Positions 1-9,891 are shown, counted from the first letter of the stretch. The stretch: 61,770 nucleotides of DNA from Hyphomicrobium sp. (GCA_002928955.1 PERT01000015.1:1-61770), one strand, 5' to 3'. Translations and numbers: made by a program. The notes: generated by a model not told the origin, from the letters alone.

Positions 1-134
1 GCAACGCGCTCCAGATCAAATGCCGGCGCCTAAGGAACACTAGCAAACCTATGATTCTAGTGTAGCTTTTGCATCTGGCGTTTGGTTTCGAGGCAGCCCC
101 GAGTGGGGACCAAACGTCAGATGCGCTACACTAG
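1..134 (+). repeat. Dispersed double-hairpin repeat, copy A (left-truncated)
   Basis: The window opens inside the loop of the first hairpin (H1). The right arm of H1 runs at 15-42 and ends in GGAACACTAG. A short linker follows, then the complete second hairpin (H2, 57-134) with foot CTAGTGTAGC at 57-66, a TTTT bulge at 67-70, inner arm GCATCTGGCGTTTGGT, and the matching right arm at 109-134 ending GCTACACTAG. The first 69 bases match the last 69 bases of the window at 67 positions. The copy ends 7 bp beyond the stop codon of the ELM1-like gene, so it could also act as a 3' hairpin for that transcript (inference). Confidence 0.85.
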
Positions 135-141
135 CGACCTA

Positions 142-1188
142 TCACGTCGCCCCCATGAGACCCGACAGCATTCCTAGGCGACGAGCATACCGCATCTCGA
201 TTTCATCGGCGATCCGGCGGCTTGAATCAAGCGGTGCATATTCCCACTCGGGAAGCTTATCGACCCGATCAGGAAGTTCACGCGTTGCACCATAGGTGCG
301 CAAGCCCGCGTGGAAGCGCCGGAATTTGGCCGAGCCGCCCGAGGGGGTGAAGACGTAAACCGGCCGGCCGGTGGCGCAGGCCTCGCCTGTCATGTTGACG
401 CTGTCGGCGGTGACCACGAGCACGTCGGCGTGCGCGAGGAAATCCGCGTAAGGGTTGTGGCCTTCGCCGGTGTAGATGATGCGTGGGCGGCCTTGTGTCG
501 CAGCATCGACGACATGGAGGAGACGCGCGTGGGTCCGTCGCGACGTGGTGATCATGAAGCTGGAGCCGAGGTCGCCGAGCGATCGCAGGGCGCCTGCAAG
601 GCGGTCGTCGTCGGCATCCCTGAAACGGTAGACGGCGTTCTTGCCGCCGAGGATCACAGCCACGCGCGGTGACGGCAACGCGGCGATTGACGGGGGTCGA
701 CCATGCCTGAGTTCGCTCAGCCGCGATTGCGAAAAACTGTGCGGCGACGTCAACGTGTTCATCACGTTCGGCCCGCGCAAAGGATCGTGCGCTGGCACCC
801 ATAAAAAATCGGCGATGCTGCGGCCCGCCCTCGGATCTTCCAATACAACGGTGAACGTGGCCGGACCCGACCGCCTCTTGAGCGCGCGGATGTAAGGGAT
901 GCTGGCACGGCCGACCGCGATGGCGACCTTAGGCCAAGGCGGAGCAAATACCCCCCCCGCCTCGCCAAATCGTTCGGCTGGCGACACCGGCCCCCAAGGC
1001 GCTGTCCAGCGCCAGGGACCCTTGGGTGAAACGCGCTTCATTTCGGGCACCAGCGCCAACGCATCGGCAATGCCCAATGCCTGAACGTCGTGGCCGGCCT
1101 TCCCATCAGTGATGATCCAGCACGAAGCCCCCGCCAGGGCGCGTGCCCGGCTGGCCATCGGATCGTGCATGCGCGACTCGTCACTCAT
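142..1188 (-). CDS. Mitochondrial-fission ELM1-like family protein
   Basis: The protein (348 aa from the chosen start) matches the ELM1/DUF1022 family found in alphaproteobacteria and plants. Characteristic stretches are WIITDGKAGHDVQALGIADAL near the N-terminus, a central TVVLEDPR segment, VAVILGGKNAVYRF, and a C-terminal VVTADSVNMTGEACATGRPV. The last resembles the sugar-nucleotide binding region of GT-B glycosyltransferases, so a transferase-like fold is plausible, but no biochemical role is established for bacterial members. The open frame extends upstream to 1275. I chose the ATG at 1188 (MSDESRMHDP) because the upstream extension is low-complexity and reaches toward the divergent Lrp gene. 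Repeat copy A follows the stop codon directly. Confidence 0.8.
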   Translation of the reverse strand: MSDESRMHDPMASRARALAGASCWIITDGKAGHDVQALGIADALALVPEMKRVSPKGPWRWTAPWGPVSPAERFGEAGGVFAPPWPKVAIAVGRASIPYIRALKRRSGPATFTVVLEDPRAGRSIADFLWVPAHDPLRGPNVMNTLTSPHSFSQSRLSELRHGRPPSIAALPSPRVAVILGGKNAVYRFRDADDDRLAGALRSLGDLGSSFMITTSRRTHARLLHVVDAATQGRPRIIYTGEGHNPYADFLAHADVLVVTADSVNMTGEACATGRPVYVFTPSGGSAKFRRFHAGLRTYGATRELPDRVDKLPEWEYAPLDSSRRIADEIEMRYARRLGMLSGLMGAT

Positions 1189-1347
1189 GGACCGAATTGG
1201 CCTCGATTGGGGGCCGCTGTCGAGTCCTCTGCTGACGCAAGCGCCCGCAGCCCCTCCCACAAGCAGGCGCAACAAGAAGAACGAATCTGCGGTTGTTTCA
1301 TGGTAAATCTTGCGCCGCGCCGCTGTCCGCAGGAGAACCCCGTCCCG

Positions 1348-1827
1348 ATGAACCCGAGCCTCGATGCCACCGACTGGCGAATCCTGAAAGAGCTTCAGGC
1401 GGATGGCCGCGTGACCAACGTCGCTCTGGCCCAGCGCGTGGGACTGTCACCGCCGCCGTGCTTGAGGCGCGTGAGGGCGCTGGAAGAAGCTGGGCTGATA
1501 TCCGGCTATACCGTGCTGGTCGACGAAAAGGCGCTTGGGTTCGAGCTGACCGCCTATGCCATGGTCAGACTGCACAACCAAGCCGAGCCGGACCTGCGGG
1601 CATTCGAAAACCGAGTGCTTGGCTGGCCGATCGTGCGGGAAGCGCACATGCTTTCCGGAGAAAGCGACTACATGCTGAAATGCGTGGCGCACGACCTGAC
1701 CGAGTTCCAGGACTACGTACTGGGACAGCTGACAGCGGCGCCGAACGTCGCGAGCGTAAAGACGTTCCTGACGATCAGGCAAGCCAAGCGTGAACCCGGC
1801 TTGCCATTGACTGGGCGAGAAATTTAA
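1348..1827 (+). CDS. Lrp/AsnC-family transcriptional regulator
   Basis: A 159-aa DNA-binding regulator. The N-terminus (LDATDWRILKELQADGRVTN...LAQRVGLSPPPCLRRVRALEEAGLI) is the winged-helix HTH of the family. The remainder (GYTVLVDEKALGF...MLSGESDYMLKCVAHDLTEFQDYVLGQL) is the RAM/AsnC ligand-binding domain that assembles dimers into octamers and binds amino acids. Its length is typical of the family. The frame is open further upstream, but AGGAG at 1331-1335 and the family N-terminus favour ATG 1348. It is divergent from the ELM1-like gene and convergent with the copper-storage gene. Its target amino acid and regulon cannot be read from the sequence. Confidence 0.93.
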   Translation: MNPSLDATDWRILKELQADGRVTNVALAQRVGLSPPPCLRRVRALEEAGLISGYTVLVDEKALGFELTAYAMVRLHNQAEPDLRAFENRVLGWPIVREAHMLSGESDYMLKCVAHDLTEFQDYVLGQLTAAPNVASVKTFLTIRQAKREPGLPLTGREI

Positions 1828-1884
1828 CGCGCAGGGCACCCGGTCACGACCGGCCCTCAGCGATCGCCATGCGCGCGGGCCGCC

Positions 1885-2343
1885 TCAGGCTGAAATAAGC
1901 TGTTTGCACTCGCGAATGCAAACGGCACAGGCTTCCGCACAGGCCTTGCACTCGGCGTGGTGGCCCTCGTGCTTGCGGCACTCGGTCTCGCAATCGGCGC
2001 ACACGTTCAAGCAGGCCTTGGCGAACTCTTTCAGCCGGCCATGGTCGAGCACAGCGAGGCGGACGAGGGCCTGACAAACCGGGATTGTCGCCGAGACCAG
2101 CGGGGCGCAGACTTTGAGAGACGTGTCACCAGTGCCGAGCAGCTTCAGGCAGTGGGCGTGGCAGACTTCAGCGGCGGCGAGACAGGCGCCCGCCGCAACC
2201 ACGAGCGCCTTGTGCTTCGTATCGCCGTCCGCGGCCATGGCGGACACCGTCCCGACGACGGGCAGGCCCGCCCCGGCGGCAGCGACCGCCACGCCCAGCG
2301 CGAATGTGCGGCGTGTCAGTTCAGGATGCATCGCGGGAAGCAT
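1885..2343 (-). CDS. Tat-exported four-helix-bundle copper storage protein (Csp1-like)
   Basis: A 152-aa protein whose N-terminus, TRRTFALGVAVAAAGAGL, is a twin-arginine signal followed by a hydrophobic stretch and an A-x-A-type site (SAMAADG). The mature part carries 14 cysteines in helix-compatible spacing, e.g. ACLNVCADCETEC and CKACAEACAVCIREC near the C-terminus. This is the hallmark of the DUF326/Csp family, whose four-helix bundles bind many Cu(I) ions in their core. A Tat signal points to the exported Csp1 type rather than cytosolic Csp3. A good SD (AGGAG) lies 11 nt before the ATG. The expected role is extracytoplasmic Cu(I) storage or buffering. No copper pump or copper regulator is adjacent. 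Confidence 0.88.
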   Translation of the reverse strand: MLPAMHPELTRRTFALGVAVAAAGAGLPVVGTVSAMAADGDTKHKALVVAAGACLAAAEVCHAHCLKLLGTGDTSLKVCAPLVSATIPVCQALVRLAVLDHGRLKEFAKACLNVCADCETECRKHEGHHAECKACAEACAVCIRECKQLISA

Positions 2344-2464
2344 GGTGGGTTCATCTCCTGATTGGTGGGGTCGGACCCGACTGCGGATCCTTCACGATCG
2401 GTACCCAACCGCCCCCGAAACGTCAAGCACTCGCGACGGCACTCACGCGGAGTTGCGCGTCCCG

Positions 2465-2944
2465 TTACTTCCACTCGACCTTCAAGACTTCGTAGCTGCG
2501 CGACCCCTTGGGCGTGGTGACCTCGGCGGTCTCACCCTTCGACTTACCTATCAGCGCACGCGCGATGGGCGAGGAGATCGAGATCTTGCCGTCCTTCACG
2601 CTGGCTTCAAGGTCGCCGACGATCTTGTACTTGACCTTGTCCTGGGTATCCTCGTCGATGAGGGTGACCGTCGCGCCGAACTTGATTGTCGCCCCCGACA
2701 GCTTCGCGGTTTCAATAACGTCGGCGCGGGACAGCTTATCCTCGAGATCGGCGACGCGGGCCTCGTTCAAACCCTGCGCTTCCTTCGCCGAATGATACTC
2801 GGCGTTCTCACTGAGGTCGCCATGGGCGCGCGCCTCCGCAATCGCTTGAATGATACGCGGGCGCTCCTGGGATTTCAGGCGCTGCAGCTCGTCCTCGAGC
2901 GTTTTGAACCCGTCGGTTGTCATTGGAACGCGTTCCATCGACAT
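2465..2944 (-). CDS. greA: Transcription elongation factor GreA
   Basis: A 159-aa protein with the standard GreA layout. The N-terminal coiled coil ([43 protein letters not shown]) carries the conserved acidic tip DLSENAEY. The C-terminal FKBP-like domain ([17 protein letters not shown]...[26 protein letters not shown]) follows. GreA stimulates the intrinsic RNA-cleavage activity of RNA polymerase to rescue backtracked complexes. GGGGAG lies 9 nt upstream of the ATG; a second ATG two codons in (MERVPMT) is an alternative. It lies 128 bp downstream of carB on the same strand and may be co-transcribed. Confidence 0.98.
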   Translation of the reverse strand: MSMERVPMTTDGFKTLEDELQRLKSQERPRIIQAIAEARAHGDLSENAEYHSAKEAQGLNEARVADLEDKLSRADVIETAKLSGATIKFGATVTLIDEDTQDKVKYKIVGDLEASVKDGKISISSPIARALIGKSKGETAEVTTPKGSRSYEVLKVEWK

Positions 2945-3072
2945 CTCTCACATCTCCCCTCGCCCGGGTCATCATGCCCGAGACCAGTCGCAAATTGCAA
3001 AAAACCAGGCTCGTGGATCGGGCCGCGATGGATCCCTGACGACTGTCGCCCCGGAATCACTCCCGCATGGCA

Positions 3073-6000
3073 TCAAGATGCGCGGAACATGTAACTCTGC
3101 AAAGGCGCAACTTTGAGGGTGTCGGCCTTGAGAGCCTTGATCGCCCGCGTGACCGCGACGGCACCTGCCAATGTTGTATAATAGGGAACATGGTTGAGCA
3201 AGGCCGTCCGCCTGATATCCTTGCTGTCTGACAACGCTTTAGCGCCCTCAGTCGTGTTGAAGACCAGATGGACGTCACCGTTCTTGATGGCGTCGACGAT
3301 GTGGGGACGGCCTTCGAGAACCTTGTTGACGACGTCACAGTGAACGCCATTCATTTCGAGGTGGCGCTTGGTCCCGCGCGTCGCGATGATCTTGAAGCCC
3401 ATGGCGGCAAGCTCCATCAAGGGTGCCACGACGCGGTCCTTGTCGCCCTCCTTCACCGATACGAACACCGTTCCCGTGAATGGGAGTTTCTGGCTGGCGC
3501 CGATCTGGCTCTTGCCAAAGGCGACGGCAAAATCGCGATCGATACCCATGACCTCGCCCGTCGAGCGCATCTCGGGCCCGAGCACCGGATCGACGCCGGG
3601 GAAGCGGGCGAACGGGAACACGGCTTCCTTGACCGCGATGTGATCGAGCTTGCGCCGCTTGAGCCCAAACGATGCGAGCGGACGCCCGGCCATCACCTCG
3701 GATGCGATGGCGGCGACAGGCAGCCCGATGACCTTGGCCACGAAAGGCACGGTGCGTGACGCGCGCGGATTGACCTCGAGGATGTAGACAACGCGATCTT
3801 TGATGGCGAATTGCACGTTCATCAGGCCCACGACGCCGAGCGCGAGTGCGAGTTCCCGCGCCTGCCGTTCGAGCTCAGCGATCGTCTCATCGGACAGCGA
3901 ATAGGGCGGCAGCGAGCATGCACTGTCGCCGGAGTGTATGCCCGCTTCCTCGATATGCTCCATGATGCCGGCGACAAACGTGTCCTTGCCATCCGACAGG
4001 CAATCGACGTCAACTTCGACAGCGTCAGTGAGGTAACGATCGACCAGCAGCGGGCGCTTGGCGGAAACGATAAGTTCGGACGGGCGGTCGAGCGTCGCAG
4101 AAAGCCGCGTCACATAGCGATCGATCTCGGCGCCGTCATAAACGATTTCCATGGCCCGCCCGCCCAGCACGTAGGACGGCCGGATCACCACCGGATAGCC
4201 TATGCGATCGGCAACAGCGCGGGCTTCGCCCGGTGATCTGGCGATACCGCTGTCGGGCTGCTTCAGTCCGAGCGTTTCGATCAGCACTTTGAACCGGTCT
4301 CGGTCCTCGGCGAGATCGATGGCATCGGGCGAAGTCCCGAGGATCGGCACTCCGGCCTCTTCCAGCGGGGCCGCGAGCTTCAACGGCGTCTGACCGCCAA
4401 ACTGCACGATAACGCCCTTGACGGTACCGACGCTCTGTTCCTTGCGGATGATCTCCAGCACGTCCTCGGCGGTCAGCGGCTCGAAGTAGAGCCGGTCCGA
4501 CGTATCGTAGTCGGTCGAGACCGTTTCTGGGTTGCAGTTGACCATGATCGTCTCATAGCCGGCCTTGGTCAGCGCGAAGCAAGCGTGGCAGCAGCAGTAG
4601 TCGAACTCGATGCCCTGGCCAATGCGGTTCGGGCCACCGCCGAGAATGATGATCTTCTCGCGCGCCGTCGGCCGGGATTCGCATACGGGAGCACCAGCTT
4701 CGGCGCTGTCGTCCGGCGACACCAGCCCGCTCTCGTAGGTCGAATACATGTAAGCGGTGGGTGATGCGAACTCGGCCGCACAGGTATCGATGCGCTTGAA
4801 CACGGGCATCACACCGAGCGCATGACGCTTGGCGCGAACCTCGGCCTCGGGAACTTCGGCAAGTACCGCGAGCCGCGCGTCGGAAAAGCCCATCGCCTTC
4901 AACGCGCGCATTTGCGCCACGGACTTCGGCAGTCCGTGCGCCTTGACGCGGGCTTCGGTCGTCACGATGGCCTGCATCTGAGCCAGGAACCACGGATCAA
5001 TCTTGCAGTAGGCGTGCGCCGTTTCGATGTCGACGCCGAGCCTCAGAGCCTGGGCGACCTTGAGGATACGGTCGGGCGTCGCCTGCGAAAGTGCAGCCCG
5101 GATGACGTTTTTGTCGTCGCCCTGACCGAGGCCCTCAAGCACCACGTCGTCAAGCCCGGTCAACCCGGTCTCCATGGACCTCAGCGCCTTCTGCAGGCTC
5201 TCGGCGAAGGTGCGGCCGATCGCCATGACCTCGCCGACGGACTTCATGGCGGTGGTCAGCGTGGGGTCGGCGCCCGCGAACTTCTCGAATGCGAAGCGCG
5301 GTATCTTGGTAACCACATAATCGATGGTCGGTTCGAACGACGCCGGCGTCGCGCCCCCCGTGATGTCGTTCTGGATCTCGTCGAGCGTGTAGCCAACCGC
5401 CAGCTTGGCCGCGACCTTGGCGATGGGGAACCCGGTCGCCTTGGAGGCCAGTGCCGACGAGCGCGAAACTCGCGGGTTCATCTCGATGACGACGAGGCGG
5501 CCGTCTGCCGGGTTGACCGCGAACTGCACGTTGGAACCGCCGGTCTCGACACCGATCTCGCGCAGCACCGCCAGTGAGGCGTCGCGCATGATCTGGTATT
5601 CCTTGTCGGTCAGCGTCAGCGCCGGAGCAACGGTCATGCTGTCGCCGGTATGCACGCCCATCGGATCGATGTTCTCGATCGAGCAGATGATGATGCAGTT
5701 GTCCGCACGATCGCGGACCACCTCCATCTCGTATTCCTTCCAGCCGAGCACGCTCTCTTCGACCAGCACCTGCGTCGTTGGCGAGGCGTCGAGGCCGCGC
5801 TCGATGATGTCGAAGAACTCTTCCTTGTTGTAGGCGATGCCGCCGCCGGTGCCGCCCATGGTGAACGACGGCCGGATGATGGCGGGCAGCCCCACAACCT
5901 CGAGCGCCGCGGCCGCCTCGGCACGGTTGTGCGCCATCATCGAGCGCGGCGTCTCGAGCCCGATCTTGGTCATCGCGTCCCGAAAGCGCAGCCGGTCCTC

Positions 6001-6378
6001 GGCCTTGTCGATGGCATCGGCGTTGGCGCCGATCAATTCGACGCCGAAGGCCGACAGAATGCCCTGCCGGTGCAGCGCAAGGGCCGTGTTGAGCGCGGTC
6101 TGCCCGCCCATGGTCGGCAAGAGCGCGTCGGGGCGCTCCTGGGCGATGATCTTGGCCACGATATCCGGCGTGATCGGCTCGACGTAGGTGGCATCCGCCA
6201 GCTCCGGATCGGTCATGATGGTGGCCGGGTTGGAGTTGACCAGAATAATCCGATAGCCCTCTTCCTTAAGAGCTTTGCATGCCTGGGTGCCGGAGTAGTC
6301 GAACTCACAGGCCTGGCCGATGATGATCGGACCCGCGCCGATGATGAGGATGGACTTGATGTCTTCACGTTTCGGCAT
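3073..6378 (-). CDS. carB: Carbamoyl-phosphate synthase large subunit
   Basis: A 1101-aa protein, full length for CarB. It makes carbamoyl phosphate from bicarbonate, ATP and ammonia delivered by CarA, feeding arginine and pyrimidine synthesis. The duplicated architecture is clear. The first half starts with [24 protein letters not shown] and contains [12 protein letters not shown]. The second starts at [22 protein letters not shown] and contains [12 protein letters not shown]. Both halves carry the ATP-grasp pattern VNPR(V/A)SR. The last ~140 residues form the MGS-like allosteric domain. It is separated from carA by four genes on the same strand (see findings), whereas greA follows immediately. 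Confidence 0.99.
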   Translation of the reverse strand: MPKREDIKSILIIGAGPIIIGQACEFDYSGTQACKALKEEGYRIILVNSNPATIMTDPELADATYVEPITPDIVAKIIAQERPDALLPTMGGQTALNTALALHRQGILSAFGVELIGANADAIDKAEDRLRFRDAMTKIGLETPRSMMAHNRAEAAAALEVVGLPAIIRPSFTMGGTGGGIAYNKEEFFDIIERGLDASPTTQVLVEESVLGWKEYEMEVVRDRADNCIIICSIENIDPMGVHTGDSMTVAPALTLTDKEYQIMRDASLAVLREIGVETGGSNVQFAVNPADGRLVVIEMNPRVSRSSALASKATGFPIAKVAAKLAVGYTLDEIQNDITGGATPASFEPTIDYVVTKIPRFAFEKFAGADPTLTTAMKSVGEVMAIGRTFAESLQKALRSMETGLTGLDDVVLEGLGQGDDKNVIRAALSQATPDRILKVAQALRLGVDIETAHAYCKIDPWFLAQMQAIVTTEARVKAHGLPKSVAQMRALKAMGFSDARLAVLAEVPEAEVRAKRHALGVMPVFKRIDTCAAEFASPTAYMYSTYESGLVSPDDSAEAGAPVCESRPTAREKIIILGGGPNRIGQGIEFDYCCCHACFALTKAGYETIMVNCNPETVSTDYDTSDRLYFEPLTAEDVLEIIRKEQSVGTVKGVIVQFGGQTPLKLAAPLEEAGVPILGTSPDAIDLAEDRDRFKVLIETLGLKQPDSGIARSPGEARAVADRIGYPVVIRPSYVLGGRAMEIVYDGAEIDRYVTRLSATLDRPSELIVSAKRPLLVDRYLTDAVEVDVDCLSDGKDTFVAGIMEHIEEAGIHSGDSACSLPPYSLSDETIAELERQARELALALGVVGLMNVQFAIKDRVVYILEVNPRASRTVPFVAKVIGLPVAAIASEVMAGRPLASFGLKRRKLDHIAVKEAVFPFARFPGVDPVLGPEMRSTGEVMGIDRDFAVAFGKSQIGASQKLPFTGTVFVSVKEGDKDRVVAPLMELAAMGFKIIATRGTKRHLEMNGVHCDVVNKVLEGRPHIVDAIKNGDVHLVFNTTEGAKALSDSKDIRRTALLNHVPYYTTLAGAVAVTRAIKALKADTLKVAPLQSYMFRAS

Positions 6379-6649
6379 GGCGATCCACCCTGTTCCGGAT
6401 CACGGCTGTGCAGCGTCCGGGCGTCACAAGGCGCCCGCTCTGCACGAAGCCAACGAATGGCATGCGCCGGTTCGCTCGGCGCGCTTGCCGCGCGCGCGTT
6501 CATCCCCGGCGTTTCGCATGGTAGGAGCGTCGTTTACCGGAAGTCGCAGCCGTTGGCCATAGGTTTGGCGCGGCGGTCCCGATCCTCCACCGGACGAGCG
6601 CGCGCAGCCCCTCCGGCCTCGCCGTGCAACGCTGCTCGCAGCGGCGCGG

Positions 6650-7327
6650 CTACTTGCCCGGCACCGTGGGAGCTTCGATCTTCATATCCTTTGGATAGGT
6701 GTAGTCCGCCTTGAATATCGGCCGGTCCATCTTGTCGGGGCGGGCGAAAATCGAGCGCACGGGCAGACCTGTGGTCGGGTCGACGTAAATAATCCGGACA
6801 CCTTCGTTCTTCGGCGCCTGTTTCGCGCCCGGACTCAAATCGACCGGGCCGGTTTCTCCGCCCTGGTAGGCGTTGAGTTCGGTCCCCCCGATGGTCAGCT
6901 TGCCAAGGCAATCCCAGCGGCCGACATCCTCAGGCTTCTCGCCAACGGTCTGCTGCACCTGATCAATCAGGTCGCGCGTGATCTCTTCGGATACGGGCGA
7001 CCACGCAGCCTCAGGGCCCGTCTCACCCTGGCGGCTCCAGGCCTTTGAGCCCACGAGCACCGTCTCGACAGGTTTCGGATCGAGCACCATGGTCACAACC
7101 TGACGCAAACGGTCAGGCAGCAGGTAGTCAACGGTCATCTTCACCGGACCCTGCTCGGAGATCATGAACACATCCATGCGGAAGGCGCCGGACTTGCGCT
7201 GGTTTTCGAGGGCCGCGGCCATCTCCTTGCTGCATTCGCCAGCGGCATGGGCCGGCATCGTGCCGAGGGCCGTCACGCCGAGCACCGGCAACATCATGGC
7301 TAAAGCGGTCAACGATTTCGTGGTCAT
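6650..7327 (-). CDS. Exported protein of unknown function (paralogue of the next gene)
   Basis: A 225-aa protein with a Sec signal peptide (MTTKSLTALAMMLPVLGVTALGTMPAHAA, cleavage after AHA). The mature protein has features of a beta-rich periplasmic domain: MTVDYLLPDRLRQVV, a single C-terminal-half WDCLGK, then IIYVDPTTGLPVRSIFARPDK and YTYPKDMKIEAP. The 'YVDP.TGLP' and 'DY..PDR' pattern resembles the LolA/LppX-like lipoprotein-carrier fold, but I cannot assign a ligand. It shares these motifs with the protein encoded immediately upstream at 7401-8042 and probably arose by tandem duplication. It lies between that paralogue and carB. The 271 bp up to carB contain no supported gene. Confidence 0.75.
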   Translation of the reverse strand: MTTKSLTALAMMLPVLGVTALGTMPAHAAGECSKEMAAALENQRKSGAFRMDVFMISEQGPVKMTVDYLLPDRLRQVVTMVLDPKPVETVLVGSKAWSRQGETGPEAAWSPVSEEITRDLIDQVQQTVGEKPEDVGRWDCLGKLTIGGTELNAYQGGETGPVDLSPGAKQAPKNEGVRIIYVDPTTGLPVRSIFARPDKMDRPIFKADYTYPKDMKIEAPTVPGK

Positions 7328-7400
7328 CGCGTTCTCTCGTCAGTCTAGCGTTCACTCTGGCAGTCTGCTCATCCCGCGGCGGAACAAGGCCGTCTCAGGC

Positions 7401-8042
7401 TCATTTCGGGTTGGGGTCGCCTAACGGCGCCTCGATCCTGAGATCGGCCGGATAGCTGAAGATGCCCTTGAACAAAGGCTCGGTGCCCGGCTTCACGTCA
7501 GCGACCACGTTCAGCATCGGCAGGCCACTGGCCGGATCGACATAAACGGTGCGCGCGATTGCCGTGCTGCCGCCAGCTGCCGCTGCGTCGGCTGTGCTCT
7601 TGGTGCGGTAGGCCACGTAGTCTTTGCCTTCGAAGGCAACCTTGCCGAGGCACTCGAAACTGCTGTCCGACGGGATCGGGTCGACAAGCGTCTGCTTGGT
7701 GAAGGCCGTGACCGATTGGGCGAACTGGGGTTGCAGCTCCTCCCACCCGGCGCCCATGGTACCCCAGGCCCAGCGGCCGATGGCGATGGTCTCAAGCGGC
7801 GCGGTGTGGTTCGGGTGGGTCACGGTCTGGTGCATCCGGTCGGGCGGCACGTAGTCGATCTGCATTTTCACAAGACCCTGATCGCCCTTGGTGTCGGCGA
7901 CGAGGCGAAACGCCGGCGTCTTGCGCTGCCTCTCGAAAGCGGCCGCGACCTCGGCGCCGCAGTCGGCGGCGACCGCGCCCGAGGGAGCGGCTGCTGACGC
8001 AGCCAATGCCAGAACGGCGAACCCAAAGCGGCCCAAAGCCAT
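7401..8042 (-). CDS. Exported protein of unknown function (tandem paralogue)
   Basis: A ~213-aa exported protein with signal peptide MALGRFGFAVLALAASAAAPSGAVAA. The motif series is the same as in its neighbour at 6650-7327, in the same order: CGAEVAAAFERQRKTPAFR, MQIDYVPPDRMHQTV, FECLGKVAFEGKDYVAYR, VYVDPASGLPMLNVVADV, FSYPADLRIEAPLG. Each mature protein has two conserved cysteines (near the N-terminus and in the [D/E]CLGK motif), which could pair. GGGGAGA precedes the chosen ATG by 9 nt; an ATG six codons upstream (8060) is also possible. A LolA-like fold is my inference. Confidence 0.75.
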   Translation of the reverse strand: MALGRFGFAVLALAASAAAPSGAVAADCGAEVAAAFERQRKTPAFRLVADTKGDQGLVKMQIDYVPPDRMHQTVTHPNHTAPLETIAIGRWAWGTMGAGWEELQPQFAQSVTAFTKQTLVDPIPSDSSFECLGKVAFEGKDYVAYRTKSTADAAAAGGSTAIARTVYVDPASGLPMLNVVADVKPGTEPLFKGIFSYPADLRIEAPLGDPNPK

Positions 8043-8183
8043 AGTGCGTTGTCTCCCCATGGATATTCGTCCTGCGCAGTCGCAGGCGGCGTTTTGGCTG
8101 TGCTTATACGCAGCCCGAACGGATTTTCACCGTTAAAGTTCGGAAATGTTGGGTGATTGGATCAGCAGGGCGGCGTCTAGCGA

Positions 8184-9233
8184 TCAGTTTTTCGGATCGG
8201 CTGCCGGTGCTTTCAAGGGCTTGCGGAACGCCTCGCACGGGTCGCCGCGCTCAGCACGCGGGGTGAAGATGACGGCGTCGGCGGCTGGCTTGCCGTCGGG
8301 ATCACGGGGGACATAGGCCTCGGGATCGGTCTTGCCGGCCTCGACCTCGACCAGCGCGACGGTGACCACCTTTAGGGCGGGAGCGCGTTGCCGGAGATAC
8401 CAAGGAACACCGCGATCGGAACGCCCGTGGCCGTTACCTGCGATGACAATGGCCGAGCCGTGCTTGTCGCGGGCCTTCAGCGTGACGTCGGCGAGAGTTG
8501 CATCCCGCACCCGTTGGGCAAAGGCCATGCCGCCGAACGCGGACTTTGGCATCATGTCGCAATGGCTGGCTTCGATCTCGGTAAGTGAGGCGTCGTTGAG
8601 TAGGTCCGACTGGGGAACGTCGAGACCCAGGCGCTTCTGCTCCTCGGGCGGAATAGACGCCGCCCCCTCCTTCGCAGCATTGCGGATGACGTTACGCGGG
8701 GCATCGCCAGCGTAGATGGGAAGCCCGGCGGCGAGGACGGCCTCGAACAGCGGCTTGTAGTCGTACTTCGACCAGCCGCTCTTGTCCCACTCGACGGCCT
8801 TGAAGAACGCATCGAGCGTGCGGCCCTCTTTCGGCAGCGCCATAAATGCGTCGATCGCGGGCTGATGGTCGGTGCGGAATTGTTCGAAGACGATGGCGGG
8901 CGGCTGCGGAAGGGGCAGAATCCCGCTGTCCAAAACTGCGGCCCTCAGCCGGTGATGCCGCGCATTGTCATGAATTTCGCCGAGTATGAGCACGCCGCCG
9001 CCTCGGAGATCAGTATGTATTCGAGCTTGGATGTCATGCCAGATGTCGCACGGCGTCACATCCGCCGGCCGTGAATAAGCTACGCCGCCAGAACATAGCG
9101 GGTGATCGCACGTCAGAATGGCTTTCCATGCGGCGCTGAATTTCGTGTCCGAGATTTCGCAGGCGCGCACCGGGGTGGCCAAAGAGGCGAGTACCAGCGT
9201 GACAAGCGCCCACCTGGAATGTCCGCTACGCAA
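8184..9233 (-). CDS. ChaN-like haem-binding/Tiki-superfamily exported protein
   Basis: The protein carries the signature of the ChaN/DUF399 family: GGGVLILGEIHDN near the start of the domain, VFEQFRTDHQPAIDAF, AGDAPRNVIRNAAKEG, HCDMMPKSAFGGMAFAQRVRD and IAGNGHGRSDRGVPWYLR. Family members are iron-regulated haem-binding (lipo)proteins. The open frame continues upstream to 9371, but that part is the antisense-like overlap with the Uma2 gene. I chose the TTG at 9233, giving 349 aa, because it is followed by an excellent signal peptide (RSGHSRWALVTLVLASLATPVRA), is preceded by a G-rich SD-like run, and overlaps the Uma2 stop by 8 bp, suggesting translational coupling. Confidence 0.8.
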   Translation of the reverse strand: MRSGHSRWALVTLVLASLATPVRACEISDTKFSAAWKAILTCDHPLCSGGVAYSRPADVTPCDIWHDIQARIHTDLRGGGVLILGEIHDNARHHRLRAAVLDSGILPLPQPPAIVFEQFRTDHQPAIDAFMALPKEGRTLDAFFKAVEWDKSGWSKYDYKPLFEAVLAAGLPIYAGDAPRNVIRNAAKEGAASIPPEEQKRLGLDVPQSDLLNDASLTEIEASHCDMMPKSAFGGMAFAQRVRDATLADVTLKARDKHGSAIVIAGNGHGRSDRGVPWYLRQRAPALKVVTVALVEVEAGKTDPEAYVPRDPDGKPAADAVIFTPRAERGDPCEAFRKPLKAPAADPKN

Positions 9234-9837
9234 TCCCCAGTCCCCCGAGCGAGACGGCGAGTGCGGGCAGCAGTGTCGGACTGAGCGTCGCGCTGGCGGG
9301 GAGCGTGGTGACGTTGGCGTAGCCCTCGGCCGACGGCGATAGATGCACAGTCGTGTCGAGCGTGTTGGCATCGACCACCCAGTATTCGCGCACGCCGAGC
9401 GTGGCGTAGATGTGGGCCTTGAGGCCCTTGTCGTAGCCCAAACGCGAGTCAGCCACTTCGATCACGAGCAGCACGTCGGCAGGGCGCACTTCGGTCGGCC
9501 TAGACCCCGAGCCGCAAACAAGAATATCGGGTTCGAGATACAGCTCCCCACCCGGCCGCCAACCCGGCTCCGACAACACGTCGAAGGCAGCCCCAAGCGC
9601 CAATGTCAGATGCTTCTGAAGCTTCAGGCGTACCCATTCATGCCGTCCGCCCTTCGCTTGCATTGGCAGAAGCTCCCCATCCACCAACTCGAGCCGCTCG
9701 CGCTCGCGGTCGATGCCGCCGAAGAAACCGAGTTCCGACAGCCGCTCGAACTCGGCGAGAGTCCAGCGCAGACGCGGCAAGCCGTCGGCGGTTTGCGTCG
9801 TGTCATGCCAATGGGGCGGGCGGGCAATCTCGTTCAT
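9226..9837 (-). CDS. Uma2-family (DUF820) PD-(D/E)XK nuclease-fold protein
   Basis: A 203-aa protein with the ordered motifs of the Uma2 family: RLELVDGELLPMQAKGGRHEW, YLEPDILVCG, and VLLVIEVADSRLGYDKGLKAHIYATLGVREYWVVD. The acidic residue in PDILV and the E-x-[A/S] in VIEVADS plus the downstream K are the expected metal-binding and catalytic residues of the restriction-endonuclease fold, and all are present. Such genes are multiplied in cyanobacteria and scattered in other bacteria, and their role is unclear. It sits between carA (54-bp gap) and the ChaN-like gene (8-bp overlap), inside what would otherwise be a housekeeping operon. Confidence 0.9.
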   Translation of the reverse strand: MNEIARPPHWHDTTQTADGLPRLRWTLAEFERLSELGFFGGIDRERERLELVDGELLPMQAKGGRHEWVRLKLQKHLTLALGAAFDVLSEPGWRPGGELYLEPDILVCGSGSRPTEVRPADVLLVIEVADSRLGYDKGLKAHIYATLGVREYWVVDANTLDTTVHLSPSAEGYANVTTLPASATLSPTLLPALAVSLGGLGIA

Positions 9838-9891
9838 GGCGGCAATCTAGCGCCTCGGCGGGCGGAATTGAAGCCGTCTCAGCGCCGCGTC

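Noticed and set aside
5650-6714. 354-codon plus-strand frame
   Set aside because: Antisense to carB and its upstream spacer.
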